Shown: positions 1 through 8,611 of the stretch, in pieces
Position numbering within the stretch: position 1 is the first letter of the stretch
How the letters are laid out: the number at the start of each line of letters is the position of its first letter
Origin: Trichosphaerium sp. ATCC 40318
Lineage: Eukaryota > Discosea > Flabellinia > Trichosidae
DNA length: 24,436 nucleotides
Reading direction: 5' to 3'
Assembly (NCBI GenBank): GCA_038496445.1
Contig: JALMLS010000178.1
Span: forward strand, 1 to 24,436
Made by a program: the position numbers and the translations under genes
The notes under the pieces: generated by a model
The model's input: only the letters and a program-made list of their open reading frames with translations
What the model was told of the DNA's origin: nothing
The model's database searches: none

Positions 1-341
1 AGAGATTTGTAAACATTTTCATTTTTTGTTCTGTGAGCGTCTCTTATGGCAATAGCGCAGTTAGAGTGCATTCCACAAACTAAAAGCGATTTAACGAAAA
101 AGTATGGTTAAACTGTACCTTTGTGAATATAACTACTATCGTTCATTAGTTTCCTGTACGACATACTGCTTTTGATTGGTTTTACCACTTACCATCACCA
201 GTGATTCAAAGAATGGTCTCAATTCTCTTTTCGCTAAAATTGTTACAGAGTTGACTGCTATTGATACTCAAAAGTATGAAAACGCATCGACGAAGTCACT
301 TACCTCTCAGAGACGAAATATGTTTCACGTTAGTAAGTTAA

Positions 342-1288
342 ATATGCCCTATAATCTACCGCACTCATGCACTATTAGCCGTATCAAAGGATAAAGAAGT
401 ACTAGCAATATTCAAAAGCCCATCAAAAGTGGTTGAGATGGTTCCAGTAATGATGAATCAGCTCAAAGCTGACAACAGTGGCGAAAAGTCAATCGTCCTT
501 AACCTTGGACATAACGTTACACTGGAAGGCATAAAACGTACTGATGAATAGAACATTTCCATGAAACGCTAAAGTCCTTTAGGAGTACTGCAAGATATCG
601 ATAGAGGCTCCATTACAACGGACAAACAAAAAGTGGAAAGATTGCAAGAAGCAATGGCTGCTGCTGATTGGCTGGGTTGTCAAGTAAAACTATACTTCAT
701 TAATGTGTTAGCTAACTGCTGTCAGGAGCAATACGAAAAGTACACAATTGGGGTTGCGTTACTGAGTGATGACTTTGAAAATGTGCTAGACCAAAGTAAT
801 ATTGGTAAACAGTTTGAGAAAGCAGACTTTTCGAAAATCCCATATTATGTGAGGCAAGATATGCTCATCCACACTCTCAACAGCTATGTGGAGTATCCTG
901 GTACCAACATAAATAGGAGTGCCATAGCCAGGGCTTTTGGGTTTTGTGTTAAAAAGCTCGACATTCCTACCAACTATGGGATTGAAGATGATTTTACATC
1001 ACCGCAATTCATTAAGTTGTACTCTAAGCTAAGAGACAGGACTCTATACAATGCAATTGCTAAAACAGAAAGGGACTTGTACGACCAATTCAACAATGCT
1101 GTTTGCTTACAATTCGACATAGTATTTTTAACATAACACATGATATGAGTGATGTAGTTGAAAGGGCTTGTAGATATGCAATACAGAATCTAGATTCTAA
1201 CGAATGCTTCAAGTTTCTACACAAGAATTGCGCATTGACAGGCAAAATTAAAGCTGTGGACAAGCTATGGTATCCTAAAAAGATATGA
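342..1288 (+). pseudogene. BTB-like protein gene, split and frameshifted (left-arm copy)
   Basis: The frame is open from 342 to 537. A 45-base GT-AG intron (538-582) containing an in-frame TAG follows, and the same frame resumes at 583 and runs to a stop at 1136. Across the splice the protein reads ...NVTLEGIKRVLQDIDRGS... and then ERLQEAMAAADWLGC. This pattern matches the helix pair at the end of BTB/POZ domains (a YxG-like turn, then a leucine-rich AADWL helix). The next frame continues from about 1090 to 1288 with protein-like sequence (SIFNITHDMSDVVERACRY), so one base seems to be missing near 1085-1103. Both arms share this shift, so it predates the palindrome or is genuine. An upstream stretch at 176-340 in another frame may be an earlier exon. 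The family is a weak call; BTB proteins of this look are common in giant viruses. Confidence 0.5.
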
Positions 1289-1640
1289 CAGTGTAAACTT
1301 ATCAAGTCTTTAGGTATACATTTTGTATAACAATAAGTGGAGATAAAGAGATGGTACTAAAAGTGCTTAAGAAAACAAATAGATCAAGATACTTGCCTAA
1401 AACCAGAGCTATGCTCGCTAGACTTGCTGTAAACTATGCAAAGTAGATTGTGCACCTTATGTGTTTGCTTGTTTTATACTTTTATACTTAGTATAAAGTG
1501 TTAAATAAAGAGTTTGAGCCTATGTGGTACGCTGTTGAATCTTGCCATACTAGGTGTTCGTTTTCGCCATTAACGAAAAGACTTGAATTGCCTACTTTTG
1601 GCTATACACACCTCAAAAACCCTCTAAACTCAATGTCACA
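1289..1640. other. Spacer between convergent BTB-like and MORN genes (left arm)
   Basis: No coding sequence is seen. The stretch holds AT-rich 3'-flanking sequence for two genes that end towards each other, including ATAAAG/AATAAAG-type words near 1490-1510 and a short near-palindrome made of TATAC words (about 1475-1500) that could form a hairpin. Poly(A) sites of both genes would be expected here. Confidence 0.5.
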
Positions 1641-2213
1641 CTAGATGCGGCTTTTGAGAGCACCTGAACTCCACCGTTCGAATACCGGCCCTGTCTTTAC
1701 GCCATTGGCAAATATGCACTTCATTTTCAAGTTACCATTATCATACCACTCCAAGTACTCTCCGTCTTTTCTGTCATTTACGTATTTACAAAAGCTCCTT
1801 CTTTTGCCATTTTTATGCAATTGAATCATCATTCCTTGTACCTTGGAATTAACAACGTGATACTGTTTAGCCACTTGACCGTTTTCATGGTATTCTTTGT
1901 ACACTCCATCTTCAAGTTTGTTGTTGATGTACATACACTCTTGATGTATTTTGCTGTTCTTATGCCACTTTTTGTATTCTCCATGACATGCACCGTGTAC
2001 ATAGTTACACTCAGATTTCAATGATCCACTATCATACCATTTTTTCCATTTGCCGTGCTTATTCAAGTCACCATCAAACCTTGTGGTCATTGCTGTGTGT
2101 TTTGATAGTAGCGGCCATGTGTTACATAATTCGTGATCTAGATCGATAATGTCGAGATGTAGCTCCACTGGAAGGTCAAAAAGATTACCAATATTTACTT
2201 TGGATGTAGTTAT
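1641..2213 (-). CDS. F-box-like plus six MORN/YwqK repeats (left-arm copy)
   Basis: The frame is open from 2213 to the stop at 1641. The N-terminus reads LFDLPVELHLDIIDLDHEL...WPLLSK, which has the spacing of an F-box. Six repeats of 23-24 residues follow, with the signature GEYKKWHKNSKI, GVYKEYHENGQV, GEYLEWYDNGNL and so on, each ending in a C/YxYVxG-type strand. This is the MORN/YwqK type of repeat. Proteins with an F-box followed by such repeats are expanded in marseillevirus-like giant viruses; that is family knowledge, not a search result. There is no good ATG. The frame starts just after a TAG that also gives a plausible splice acceptor (ctactgatag), so a short 5' exon is likely missing from my model. 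The right-arm copy differs at four residues (D/Y, C/R, D/E, F/L). Confidence 0.7.
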   Translation of the reverse strand: MTTSKVNIGNLFDLPVELHLDIIDLDHELCNTWPLLSKHTAMTTRFDGDLNKHGKWKKWYDSGSLKSECNYVHGACHGEYKKWHKNSKIHQECMYINNKLEDGVYKEYHENGQVAKQYHVVNSKVQGMMIQLHKNGKRRSFCKYVNDRKDGEYLEWYDNGNLKMKCIFANGVKTGPVFERWSSGALKSRI

Positions 2214-2806
2214 CTATCAGTAGAAATTAGTCAAAGAATCGTGATTTATACTGAAATTAGTAAGTGAATCGGCTGATTGAAATAGCAGAATTTACCAAAC
2301 CGGTACAATACAAGTTCAAAAAAGTTCAAATTCATGACAGACAAGCAGTTTGCTTTCTGCTAGCGGTTGAGGACTCGCTCTTATGCACAAGACCCTGAAG
2401 TTCATTTATATTTATCCATACCTTGCGTTTTGTTGCCATTGATGTTGTGTTCAACATTATGATAACTATGTTGACTAGGCTTGATTCGTTTTATGTGTTT
2501 TCATGCTCAATATTTTTGATTTTTTTTCAGTATTGGCTGATTATTTTACTCTATTGTTGATACTCAACGCCAGAAAACTAAGACACTCACTTACACAGAT
2601 ATCTCAACAACTAAGGTAGGAATGTGATTTAAGGCGCTGTGAGAAAATGTCTGTGTATAAATAAATTGACCGTAACAACAAACAAGACACCTCCTTTGTT
2701 GACTAATCTTGTCCATCTTTAGTTAACGTTATGTGTTAAATAGTTACTTTATACTTTTTATTTACAAAGGCAGATTACTGTGTTTATGATTTGTTAAAGA
2801 AGCTAT
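2214..2806. other. Gene-poor interval of the left arm
   Basis: About 590 bases between the MORN gene start and the PHD fragment end. I see no long conserved reading frame. It probably holds the promoter and first exon of the MORN gene (minus strand): possible acceptor words lie just upstream of its open frame, and several stretches rich in T sit near 2520. The same sequence is present inverted at 5080-5668. Confidence 0.5.
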
Positions 2807-3124
2807 TTAAAAATGCTTATTCTTCATTTTAATTTTTACCATTGTTTTAATGGTTTTTGGTTGTTCTGCTTTGGCTTCAGTGGATCTACATTGCTTGCAT
2901 TTAAAGCTAGAAATACCCTTCGCTATAGCAGCGGTCATGCCAATACACTAAACAAAAAATTAACAAACAAAACAACTACCAATATTTTTTCTTCAAAGAA
3001 AAAAAAACAAACAAAAAATGTTGAACTATCGAACACCATCACGCGTACTTTATAGTGATACCACTCACTGCATCCGTCACAACCTATTGTAACATTAAAT
3101 ACCTTTATTATCGTGACAGTGTCA
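2807..3124 (-). pseudogene. C-terminal half of a PHD finger (left-arm copy)
   Basis: On the minus strand, exon sequence encoding GCDGCSEWYHYK is joined by a 101-base GT-AG intron (2948-3048) to exon 2 (2807-2947), which starts CIGMTAAIAKG and contains FKCKQCRS, then a Lys-rich tail and TAA. The CxxC...WYHxxC...CxxC order is the second half of a PHD zinc finger (histone-tail readers, also frequent in transposon proteins). The first Cys pair is absent. Upstream the sequence runs straight into the 3' flank of the beta-helix gene, so the N-terminal part was probably lost at the duplication breakpoint. Two codon differences from the right copy (AAG/AAA and TGT/TGC) are synonymous. Confidence 0.6.
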
Positions 3125-3148
3125 TATAAAGAGGCTGTGGGTTGGTGG

Positions 3149-3799
3149 TGTTTATTTTTTATCAGACAATCTACTACTATGCTTACTTTCTCTTTTGATT
3201 CTGTTTTCCATTGTGGCTTACACCATCTTTGTTCTTGTTGTGAAGTGTCATATTTCCAGTAATATTAACAGCATGAAGTACATCACCAACGAAAAAAGGC
3301 TTAGTACTATAAGAAACAAAAGTGTTAAGCAATTACCTATCAATGCTATCGTATACAGTAACACCATTAAATGCAATGTTGCCCATTGTCCTGTCATCAT
3401 TAAGAGATATGGGATTCATTTCATCAATAGCCACATCGGATAGTGTTACCTTAGAAAACGACATGCTTGAGGTTGGTTTTTTATGGTGTAAATAGATGCC
3501 TAAAGTAAGTCAGTACAGTTCTATTAGAACAGATTTGTGAAAAACAAAATTAAGGACATATTTTATGGATATGAAGAAATATCTTAATCCTTTGAACTTT
3601 GTTTCTTTCAGTACCTGCACTACTCGAACTCGAAACAGTGGTGTTTTCAATATTTATAAACCTGTTGCTTCTATAGTTGCCAGGCTAATCAAGATTCCAT
3701 AAGAGGCACCATATTGCATGTTACTATCCTTAACAGTGACAGAGATATCAGCATTGTTAGCAAGTTGCCAAGATACATTTTGAAGTTGGCACCAGTATT
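3149..3799 (-). pseudogene. 3' fragment of the beta-helix gene, exons 7-9 (left arm)
   Basis: This is an inverted copy of exons 7 to 9 of the gene at 13599-15288, on the minus strand, with the same splice sites and the same 31-base last intron. It lacks all upstream exons because the arm ends inside intron 6 at 3845. One base is missing within the last exon (acaccatc against acaaccatc), which shifts the frame before the stop, and one T is lost near 3770. It has no start, no signal peptide and no promoter of its own, so it is not expected to give a protein. Confidence 0.8.
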
Positions 3800-3845
3800 C
3801 TAAATTTTACATTAACTGTTGTACAGATCGCTACTAGTTAAGCGG

Positions 3846-4034
3846 AACATTACTAGCAGAGGATTGTGTTTTCTCAATTACGAACGGGACATTGCCACAA
3901 GGTATTCAAAAAAACCACGCATTTTTTTTCACAATACACGTGTTACTACGATTTTAGCCGGTGTTGATTATTGAACCAGATACATCTCTCACAAAGTTGT
4001 AGATTCGTATTCAATTGATCTTTTTTTCAATGTA
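3846..4034. other. Spacer (loop) of the palindrome
   Basis: These 189 bases separate the two arms and are not symmetrical. They match 14301-14497 reversed, that is, most of exon 5, intron 5 and exon 6 of the beta-helix gene reading on the plus strand into the right arm. By eye there are about ten differences from that copy, mostly one-base indels, which is several-fold denser than in the arms. The left boundary is the microhomology AGCGG (3841-3845). Confidence 0.9.
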
Positions 4035-4731
4035 CCGCTTAACTAGTAGCGATCTGTACAACAGTTAATGTAAAATTTAGAATACTGGTGCCAACTTCAA
4101 AATGTATCTTGGCAGACTTGCTAACAATGCTGATATCTCTGTCACTGTTAAGGATAGTAACATGCAATATGGTGCCTCTTATGGAATCTTGATTAGCCTG
4201 GCAACTATAGAAGCAACAGGGTTTATAAATATTGAAAACACCACTGTTTCGAGTTCGAGTAGTGCAGGTACTGAAAGAAACAAAGTTCAAAGGATTAAGA
4301 TATTTCTTCATATCCATAAATATGTCCTTAATTTGTTTTTCACAAATCTGTCTATATAGAACTGTACTGACTTACTTTAGGCATCTATTTACACCATAAA
4401 AAACCAACCTCAAGCATGTCGTTTTCTAAGGTAACACTATCCGATGTGGCTATTGATGAAATGAATCCCATATCTCTTAATGATGACAGGACAATGGGCA
4501 ACATTGCATTTAATGGTGTTACTGTATACGATAGCATTGATAGGTAATTGCTTAACACTTTTGTTTTCTTATAGTACTAGGCCTTTTTTCGTTGGTGATG
4601 TACTTCATGCTGTTAATATTACTGGAAATTATGACACTTCACAACAAGAACAAAGATGGTTGTAAGCCACAATGGAAACAGAATCAAAAGAGAAAGTAAG
4701 CATAGTAGTAGATTGTCTTGATAAAAAATAA
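3846..4731 (+). pseudogene. Beta-helix gene 3' half, exons 5-9 (loop plus right arm)
   Basis: The loop supplies decayed exons 5-6. The right arm supplies exon 7 (4081-4267), intron 4268-4380, exon 8 (4381-4543), a 31-base intron (4544-4574) and exon 9 (4575-4731). The exon 7 protein reads NTGANFKMYLGRLANNADIS and later ATIEATGFINIENTTV, typical stacked-strand sequence. In the last exon an added T (AATTATG) and a lost A (GGAAACAG) shift the frame locally. The loop exons carry several one-base indels. The 5' half of the gene is absent and the sequence upstream is the inverted left arm, so this is a truncated copy. Confidence 0.8.
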
Positions 4732-4756
4732 ACACCACCAACCCACAGCCTCTTTA

Positions 4757-5079
4757 TATGACACTGTCACGATAATAAAGGTATTTAATGTTACAATAGG
4801 TTGTGACGGATGCAGTGAGTGGTATCACTATAAAGTACGCGTGATGGTGTTCGATAGTTCAACATTTTTTGTTTTGTTTTTTTTTCTTTGAAGAAAAAAT
4901 ATTGGTAGTTGTTTTGTTTGTTAACTTTTTTTGTTTAGTGTATTGGCATGACCGCTGCTATAGCGAAGGGTATTTCTAGCTTTAAATGCAAACAATGCAG
5001 ATCCACTGAAGCCAAAGCAGAACAACCAAAAACCATTAAAACAATGGTAAAAATTAAAATGAAGAATAAGCATTTTTAA
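4757..5079 (+). pseudogene. C-terminal half of a PHD finger (right-arm copy)
   Basis: The reading frame runs through VTIGCDGCSEWYHYK to a GT at 4835. A 104-base intron (4835-4938) ends TTGTTTAG, and exon 2 (4939-5079) gives CIGMTAAIAKG...FKCKQCRS plus a basic tail (VKIKMKNKHF) and TAA. Joining the exons places Cys exactly two residues after YK, completing the WYHxxC motif, which is strong evidence that the intron is real. Only the second half of the zinc finger is present. The frame is open upstream to about 4713, through what is the 3' flank of the beta-helix gene, so the first Cys pair is not encoded here. I infer a chimeric junction near 4756. Confidence 0.65.
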
Positions 5080-5668
5080 ATAGCTTCTTTAACAAATCAT
5101 AAACAAGTAATCTGCCTTTGTAAATAAAAAGTATAAAGTAACTATTACACATAACGTTAACTAAAGATGGACAAGATTAGTCAACAAAGTGAGTCTTGTT
5201 GTTGTTACGGTCAATTTATTTATACACAGACATTTTCTCACAGCGCCTTAAATCACATTCCTACCTTAGTTGTTGAGATATCTGTGTCAGTGAGTGTCTT
5301 TGAGTTTTCTGGCGTTGAGTATCAACAATAGAGTAAAATAATCAGCCAATACTGAAAAAAAATCAAAAATATTGAGCATGAAAACCACATAAAACGAATC
5401 AAGCTAGTCAACATAGTTATCATAATGTTGAACACAACATCAATGGCAACAAAACGCAAGGTATGGATAAATATAAATGAACTTCAGGGTCTTGTGCATA
5501 AGAGCGAGTCCTCAACCGCTAGCAGAAAGCAAACTGCTTGTCTGTCATGAATTTGAACTTTTTTGAACTTGTATTGTACCGGTTTGGTAAATTCTGCTAT
5601 TTCAATCAGCCGATTCACTTACTATTTTCAGTATAAATCACGATTCTTTGACTAATTTCTACTGATAG
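5080..5668. other. Gene-poor interval of the right arm
   Basis: Inverted copy of 2214-2806. No supported gene. Probable 5' region of the MORN gene: an in-frame TAG/AG at 5666-5668 preceded by a pyrimidine-rich stretch suggests a splice acceptor, and TATTTTCAG near 5625-5631 is a second candidate. The first exon could not be found. Confidence 0.5.
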
Positions 5669-6241
5669 ATAACTACATCCAAAGTAAATATTGGTCATCT
5701 TTTTGACCTTCCAGTGGAGCTACATCTCGACATTATCGATCTATATCACGAATTATGTAACACATGGCCGCTACTATCAAAACACACAGCAATGACCACA
5801 AGGTTTGATGGTGACTTGAATAAGCACGGCAAATGGAAAAAATGGTATGATAGTGGATCACTGAAATCTGAGTGTAACTATGTACACGGTGCATGTCATG
5901 GAGAATACAAAAAGTGGCATAAGAACAGCAAAATACATCAAGAGTGTATGTACATCAACAACAAACTTGAAGATGGAGTGTACAAAGAATACCATGAAAA
6001 CGGTCAAGTGGCTAAACAGTATCACGTTGTTAATTCCAAGGTACAAGGAATGATGATTCAATTGCATAAAAATGGCAAAAGAAGGAGCTTTCGTAAATAC
6101 GTAAATGACAGAAAAGAAGGAGAGTACTTGGAGTGGTATGATAATGGTAACTTGAAAATGAAGTGCATATTTGCCAATGGCGTAAAGACAGGGCCGGTAT
6201 TGGAACGGTGGAGTTCAGGTGCTCTCAAAAGCCGCATCTAG
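5669..6241 (+). CDS. F-box-like plus six MORN/YwqK repeats (right-arm copy)
   Basis: Same gene as the minus-strand copy in the left arm, open from 5669 to the TAG at 6239-6241. It reads HLFDLPVELHLDIIDLYHEL, then six MORN-type repeats (KWKKWYDSGSL, GEYKKWHKNSKI, GVYKEYHENGQV, MMIQLHKNGKR, GEYLEWYDNGNL, GPVLERWSSGAL). The D-to-Y change in the F-box-like helix and C-to-R in repeat 4 are not conservative. There is no internal stop or frameshift in either copy, the best-preserved reading frame of the palindrome. Expected role by family: F-box proteins recruit substrates to SCF ubiquitin ligases and the repeats would bind a partner. That is inference. Confidence 0.7.
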   Translation: MTTSKVNIGHLFDLPVELHLDIIDLYHELCNTWPLLSKHTAMTTRFDGDLNKHGKWKKWYDSGSLKSECNYVHGACHGEYKKWHKNSKIHQECMYINNKLEDGVYKEYHENGQVAKQYHVVNSKVQGMMIQLHKNGKRRSFRKYVNDRKEGEYLEWYDNGNLKMKCIFANGVKTGPVLERWSSGALKSRI

Positions 6242-6591
6242 TGACATTGAGTTTAGAGGGTTTTTGAGGTGTGTATAGCCAAAAGTAGGCAATTCAAGTC
6301 TTTTCGTTAATGGCGAAAACGAACACCTAGTATGGCAAGATTCAACAGCGTACCACATAGGCTCAAACTCTTTATTTAACACTTTATACTAAGTATAAAA
6401 GTATAAAACAAGCAAACACATAAGGTGCACAATCTACTTTGCATAGTTTACAGCAAGTCTAGCGAGCATAGCTCTGGTTTTAGGCAAGTATCTTGATCTA
6501 TTTGTTTTCTTAAGCACTTTTAGTACCATCTCTTTATCTCCACTTATTGTTATACAAAATGTATACCTAAAGCCTTGATAAGTTTACGCTG
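6242..6591. other. Spacer between convergent genes (right arm)
   Basis: Inverted copy of 1289-1640, lying between the 3' ends of the MORN and BTB-like genes. It holds a hairpin-like TTATACTAAGTATAA stretch (about 6384-6398) followed by AAAGTATAAAAC. No coding sequence is seen. Confidence 0.5.
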
Positions 6592-7545
6592 TCATATCTT
6601 TTTAGGATACCATAGCTTGTCCACAGCTTTAATTTTGCCTGTCAATGCGCAATTCTTATGTAGAAATTTGAAGCATTCGTTAGAATCTAGATTCTGTATT
6701 GCATATCTACAAGCCCTTTCAACTACATCACTCATATCATGTGTTATGTTAAAAATACTATGTCGAATTGTAAGCAAACAGCATTGTTGAATTGGTCGTA
6801 CAAGTCCCTTTCTGTTTTGGCAATTGCATTGTATAGAGTCCTGTCTCTTAGCTTAGAGTACAACTTAATGAATTGCGGTGATGTAAAATCATCTTCAATC
6901 CCATAGTTGGTAGGAATGTCGAGCTTTTTAACACAAAACCCAAAAGCCCTGGCTATGGCACTCCTATTTATTTTGGTACCAGGATACTCCACATAGCTCT
7001 TGAGAGTGTGGATGAGCATATCTTGCCTCACATAATATGGGATTTTCGAAAAGTCTGCTTTCTCAAACTGTTTACCAATATTACTTTGGGCTAGCACATT
7101 TTCAAAGTCATCACTCAGTAACGCAACCCCAATTGTGTACTTTTCGTATTGCTCCTGACAGCAGTTAGCTAACACATTAATGAAGTATAGTTTTACTTGA
7201 CAACCCAGCCAATCAGCAGCAGCCATTGCTTCTTGCAATCTTTCCACTTTTTGTTTGTCCGTTGTAATGGAGCCTCTATCGATATCTTGCAGTACTCCTA
7301 AAGGACTTTAGCGTTTCATGGAAATGTTCTATTCATCAGTACGTTTTATGCCTTCCAGTGTAACGTTATGTCCAAGGTTAAGGACGATTGACTTTTCGCC
7401 ACTGTTGTCAGCTTTGAGCTGATTCATCATTACTGGAACCATCTCAACCACTTTTGATGGGCTTTTGAATATTGCTAGTACTTCTTTATCCTTTGATACG
7501 GCTAATAGTGCATGAGTGCGGTAGATTATAAAGGCATATTTAACT
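6592..7545 (-). pseudogene. BTB-like protein gene (right-arm copy)
   Basis: Minus-strand copy. Exon A ends at 7343, the 45-base intron is 7298-7342, exon B runs from 7297 to a stop at 6744, and the continuation in the next frame ends at 6592. It has the same frameshift position as the left copy. Three residues differ from the left copy (D/A, N/K, N/K). At the 5' edge the arms differ by an indel (gcctttataatc here, gccctataatc in the left arm), which moves where the frame opens. Whether a working protein ends at 6744 or once continued to 6592 cannot be decided from sequence alone. Confidence 0.5.
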
Positions 7546-7858
7546 TACTAACGTGAAACATATTTCGTCTCTGAGAGGTAAGTGACTTCGTCGATGCGTT
7601 TTCATACATTTGAGTATCAATAGCAGTCAACTCTGTAACAATTTTAGCGAAAAGAGAATTGAGACCATTCTTTGAATCACTGGTGATGGTATGTGGTAAA
7701 ACCAATCAAAAGCAGTATGTCGTACAGGAAACTAATGAACGATAGTAGTTATATTCACAAAGGTACAGTTTAACCATACTTTTTCGTTAAATCGCTTTTA
7801 GTTTGTGGAATGCACTCTAACTGCGCTATTGCCATAAGAGACGCTCACAGAACAAAAA

Positions 7859-8244
7859 ATGAAAATGTTTACAAATCTCTACAACAAAAGGTACATTAGT
7901 CCAACTAAGCGCGTTTATACCTTGTATACGCGTATGGCGTTTGGACTTTCAATAACTGACGTTCAATTTCAGCTTCAAGCTAAAATGAACGATTCTACGC
8001 TCAGCTTCGGCTTTATGGTTGGTGGCGCTATGAAGGATGAATACGTAGCATCAGAAAGTTCAGAAGGTAATTTTTTCTTTCCTCACCTGCGTTTTATACA
8101 CCACCTATCGCTTAACCAATGTCAGATGTGGTTGTACAATTATTAATGGATGTCCAAAATATTGATTCTAAGATGATAACATTTATAAGTACTCGTGTAC
8201 GTTGGACACGTGAAAATTTCCTCATTTTTTTGAAATTTACTTAA
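7859..8244 (+). CDS. Small two-exon gene, unknown function
   Basis: Exon 1 (7859-8066, phase 1) and exon 2 (8126-8244) flank a 59-base GTAATT...GTCAG intron. The spliced frame gives a protein of 108 residues, with ...SFGFMVGGAMKDEYVASE followed by VVVQLLMDVQNIDSK. I do not recognise a domain. The ATG context is good (aaaaaATGa), but the start codon and first seven codons lie inside the palindrome arm. The gene may therefore be the 3' remainder of a larger gene cut by the rearrangement, or have an upstream exon I cannot see. No signal peptide or membrane segment is evident. Confidence 0.5.
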
Positions 8245-8290
8245 GTTGTTTTAGTTATCTGCTGACATACAAAACAATGTCTTTAATGCG

Positions 8291-8611
8291 TTATACAAGT
8301 ATGATGCTACTCAATAAAAATAATAGCATTAATGTTATCAACAAACATACAATGGACTCCAGTAATTGTCGAAGGCCCAAAAAATTTGCAACAACTTTCT
8401 GAAAGGAAAAACACCGCGTGTTACTCCTGTGAGAATGAGAAATATACAAGACATAAAGTAAAGAGCAAGCTAAATCATAATACGAAGCCATAGCAACAAC
8501 TAGCAGAAATAGAGGGTTGTTCTCTCCTACCTAGTTACTGTTTAATGAATTGTAACCAAATAACTCAGTGACTCTGACACGAACACCCATTTCCTTCGCA
8601 GTGACATCCAT
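8291..8611 (-). CDS. Small split gene with hydrophobic C-terminus
   Basis: Exon 1 (8539-8611) reads MDVTAKEMGVRVRVTELFGY and ends phase 1. A 39-base GTAACT...CTGCTAG intron (8500-8538) follows, and exon 2 (8291-8499) continues IVAMASYYDLACSLLY and ends with a run of about 23 hydrophobic residues (LESIVCLLITLMLLFLL...). The product is 93 residues, probably tail-anchored in a membrane. Function unknown. The model rests on splice-site and frame agreement only, and the pyrimidine tracts inside exon 2 (ttctcattctcacag) could mean further splicing. Confidence 0.4.

Larger units (their letters stand above)
1..3845. repeat. Left arm of a giant inverted repeat
   Basis: The first 3845 bases are the reverse complement of 4035-7880: base i pairs with about base 7880 minus i along the whole length, with very little net length change (3845 against 3846 bases). 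I found only scattered substitutions and one-base indels. In the MORN and BTB-like reading frames there are seven differences in about 1 kb, all amino-acid-changing by my reading. The arm is cut by the window start, so its true outer end is unknown. It holds one copy each of a BTB-like gene, a MORN gene, half a PHD finger and a beta-helix 3' fragment. Confidence 0.97.
4035..7880. repeat. Right arm of the giant inverted repeat
   Basis: Reverse complement of 1-3845. It begins with ccgcttaactagtagc inside intron 6 of the beta-helix gene and is symmetrical to the left arm up to the window start, ending no earlier than 7880. The last 22 bases of the arm already contain the first codons of the reading frame starting at 7859, so the true end of symmetry may lie further out. 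Gene order from the centre outward: beta-helix 3' end, PHD half-finger, MORN gene, BTB-like gene. Confidence 0.97.

Noticed and set aside
2813-3443. Plus-strand frames in the left arm (80 and 82 codons).
   Set aside because: They are antisense to the PHD and beta-helix exons and contain their introns.
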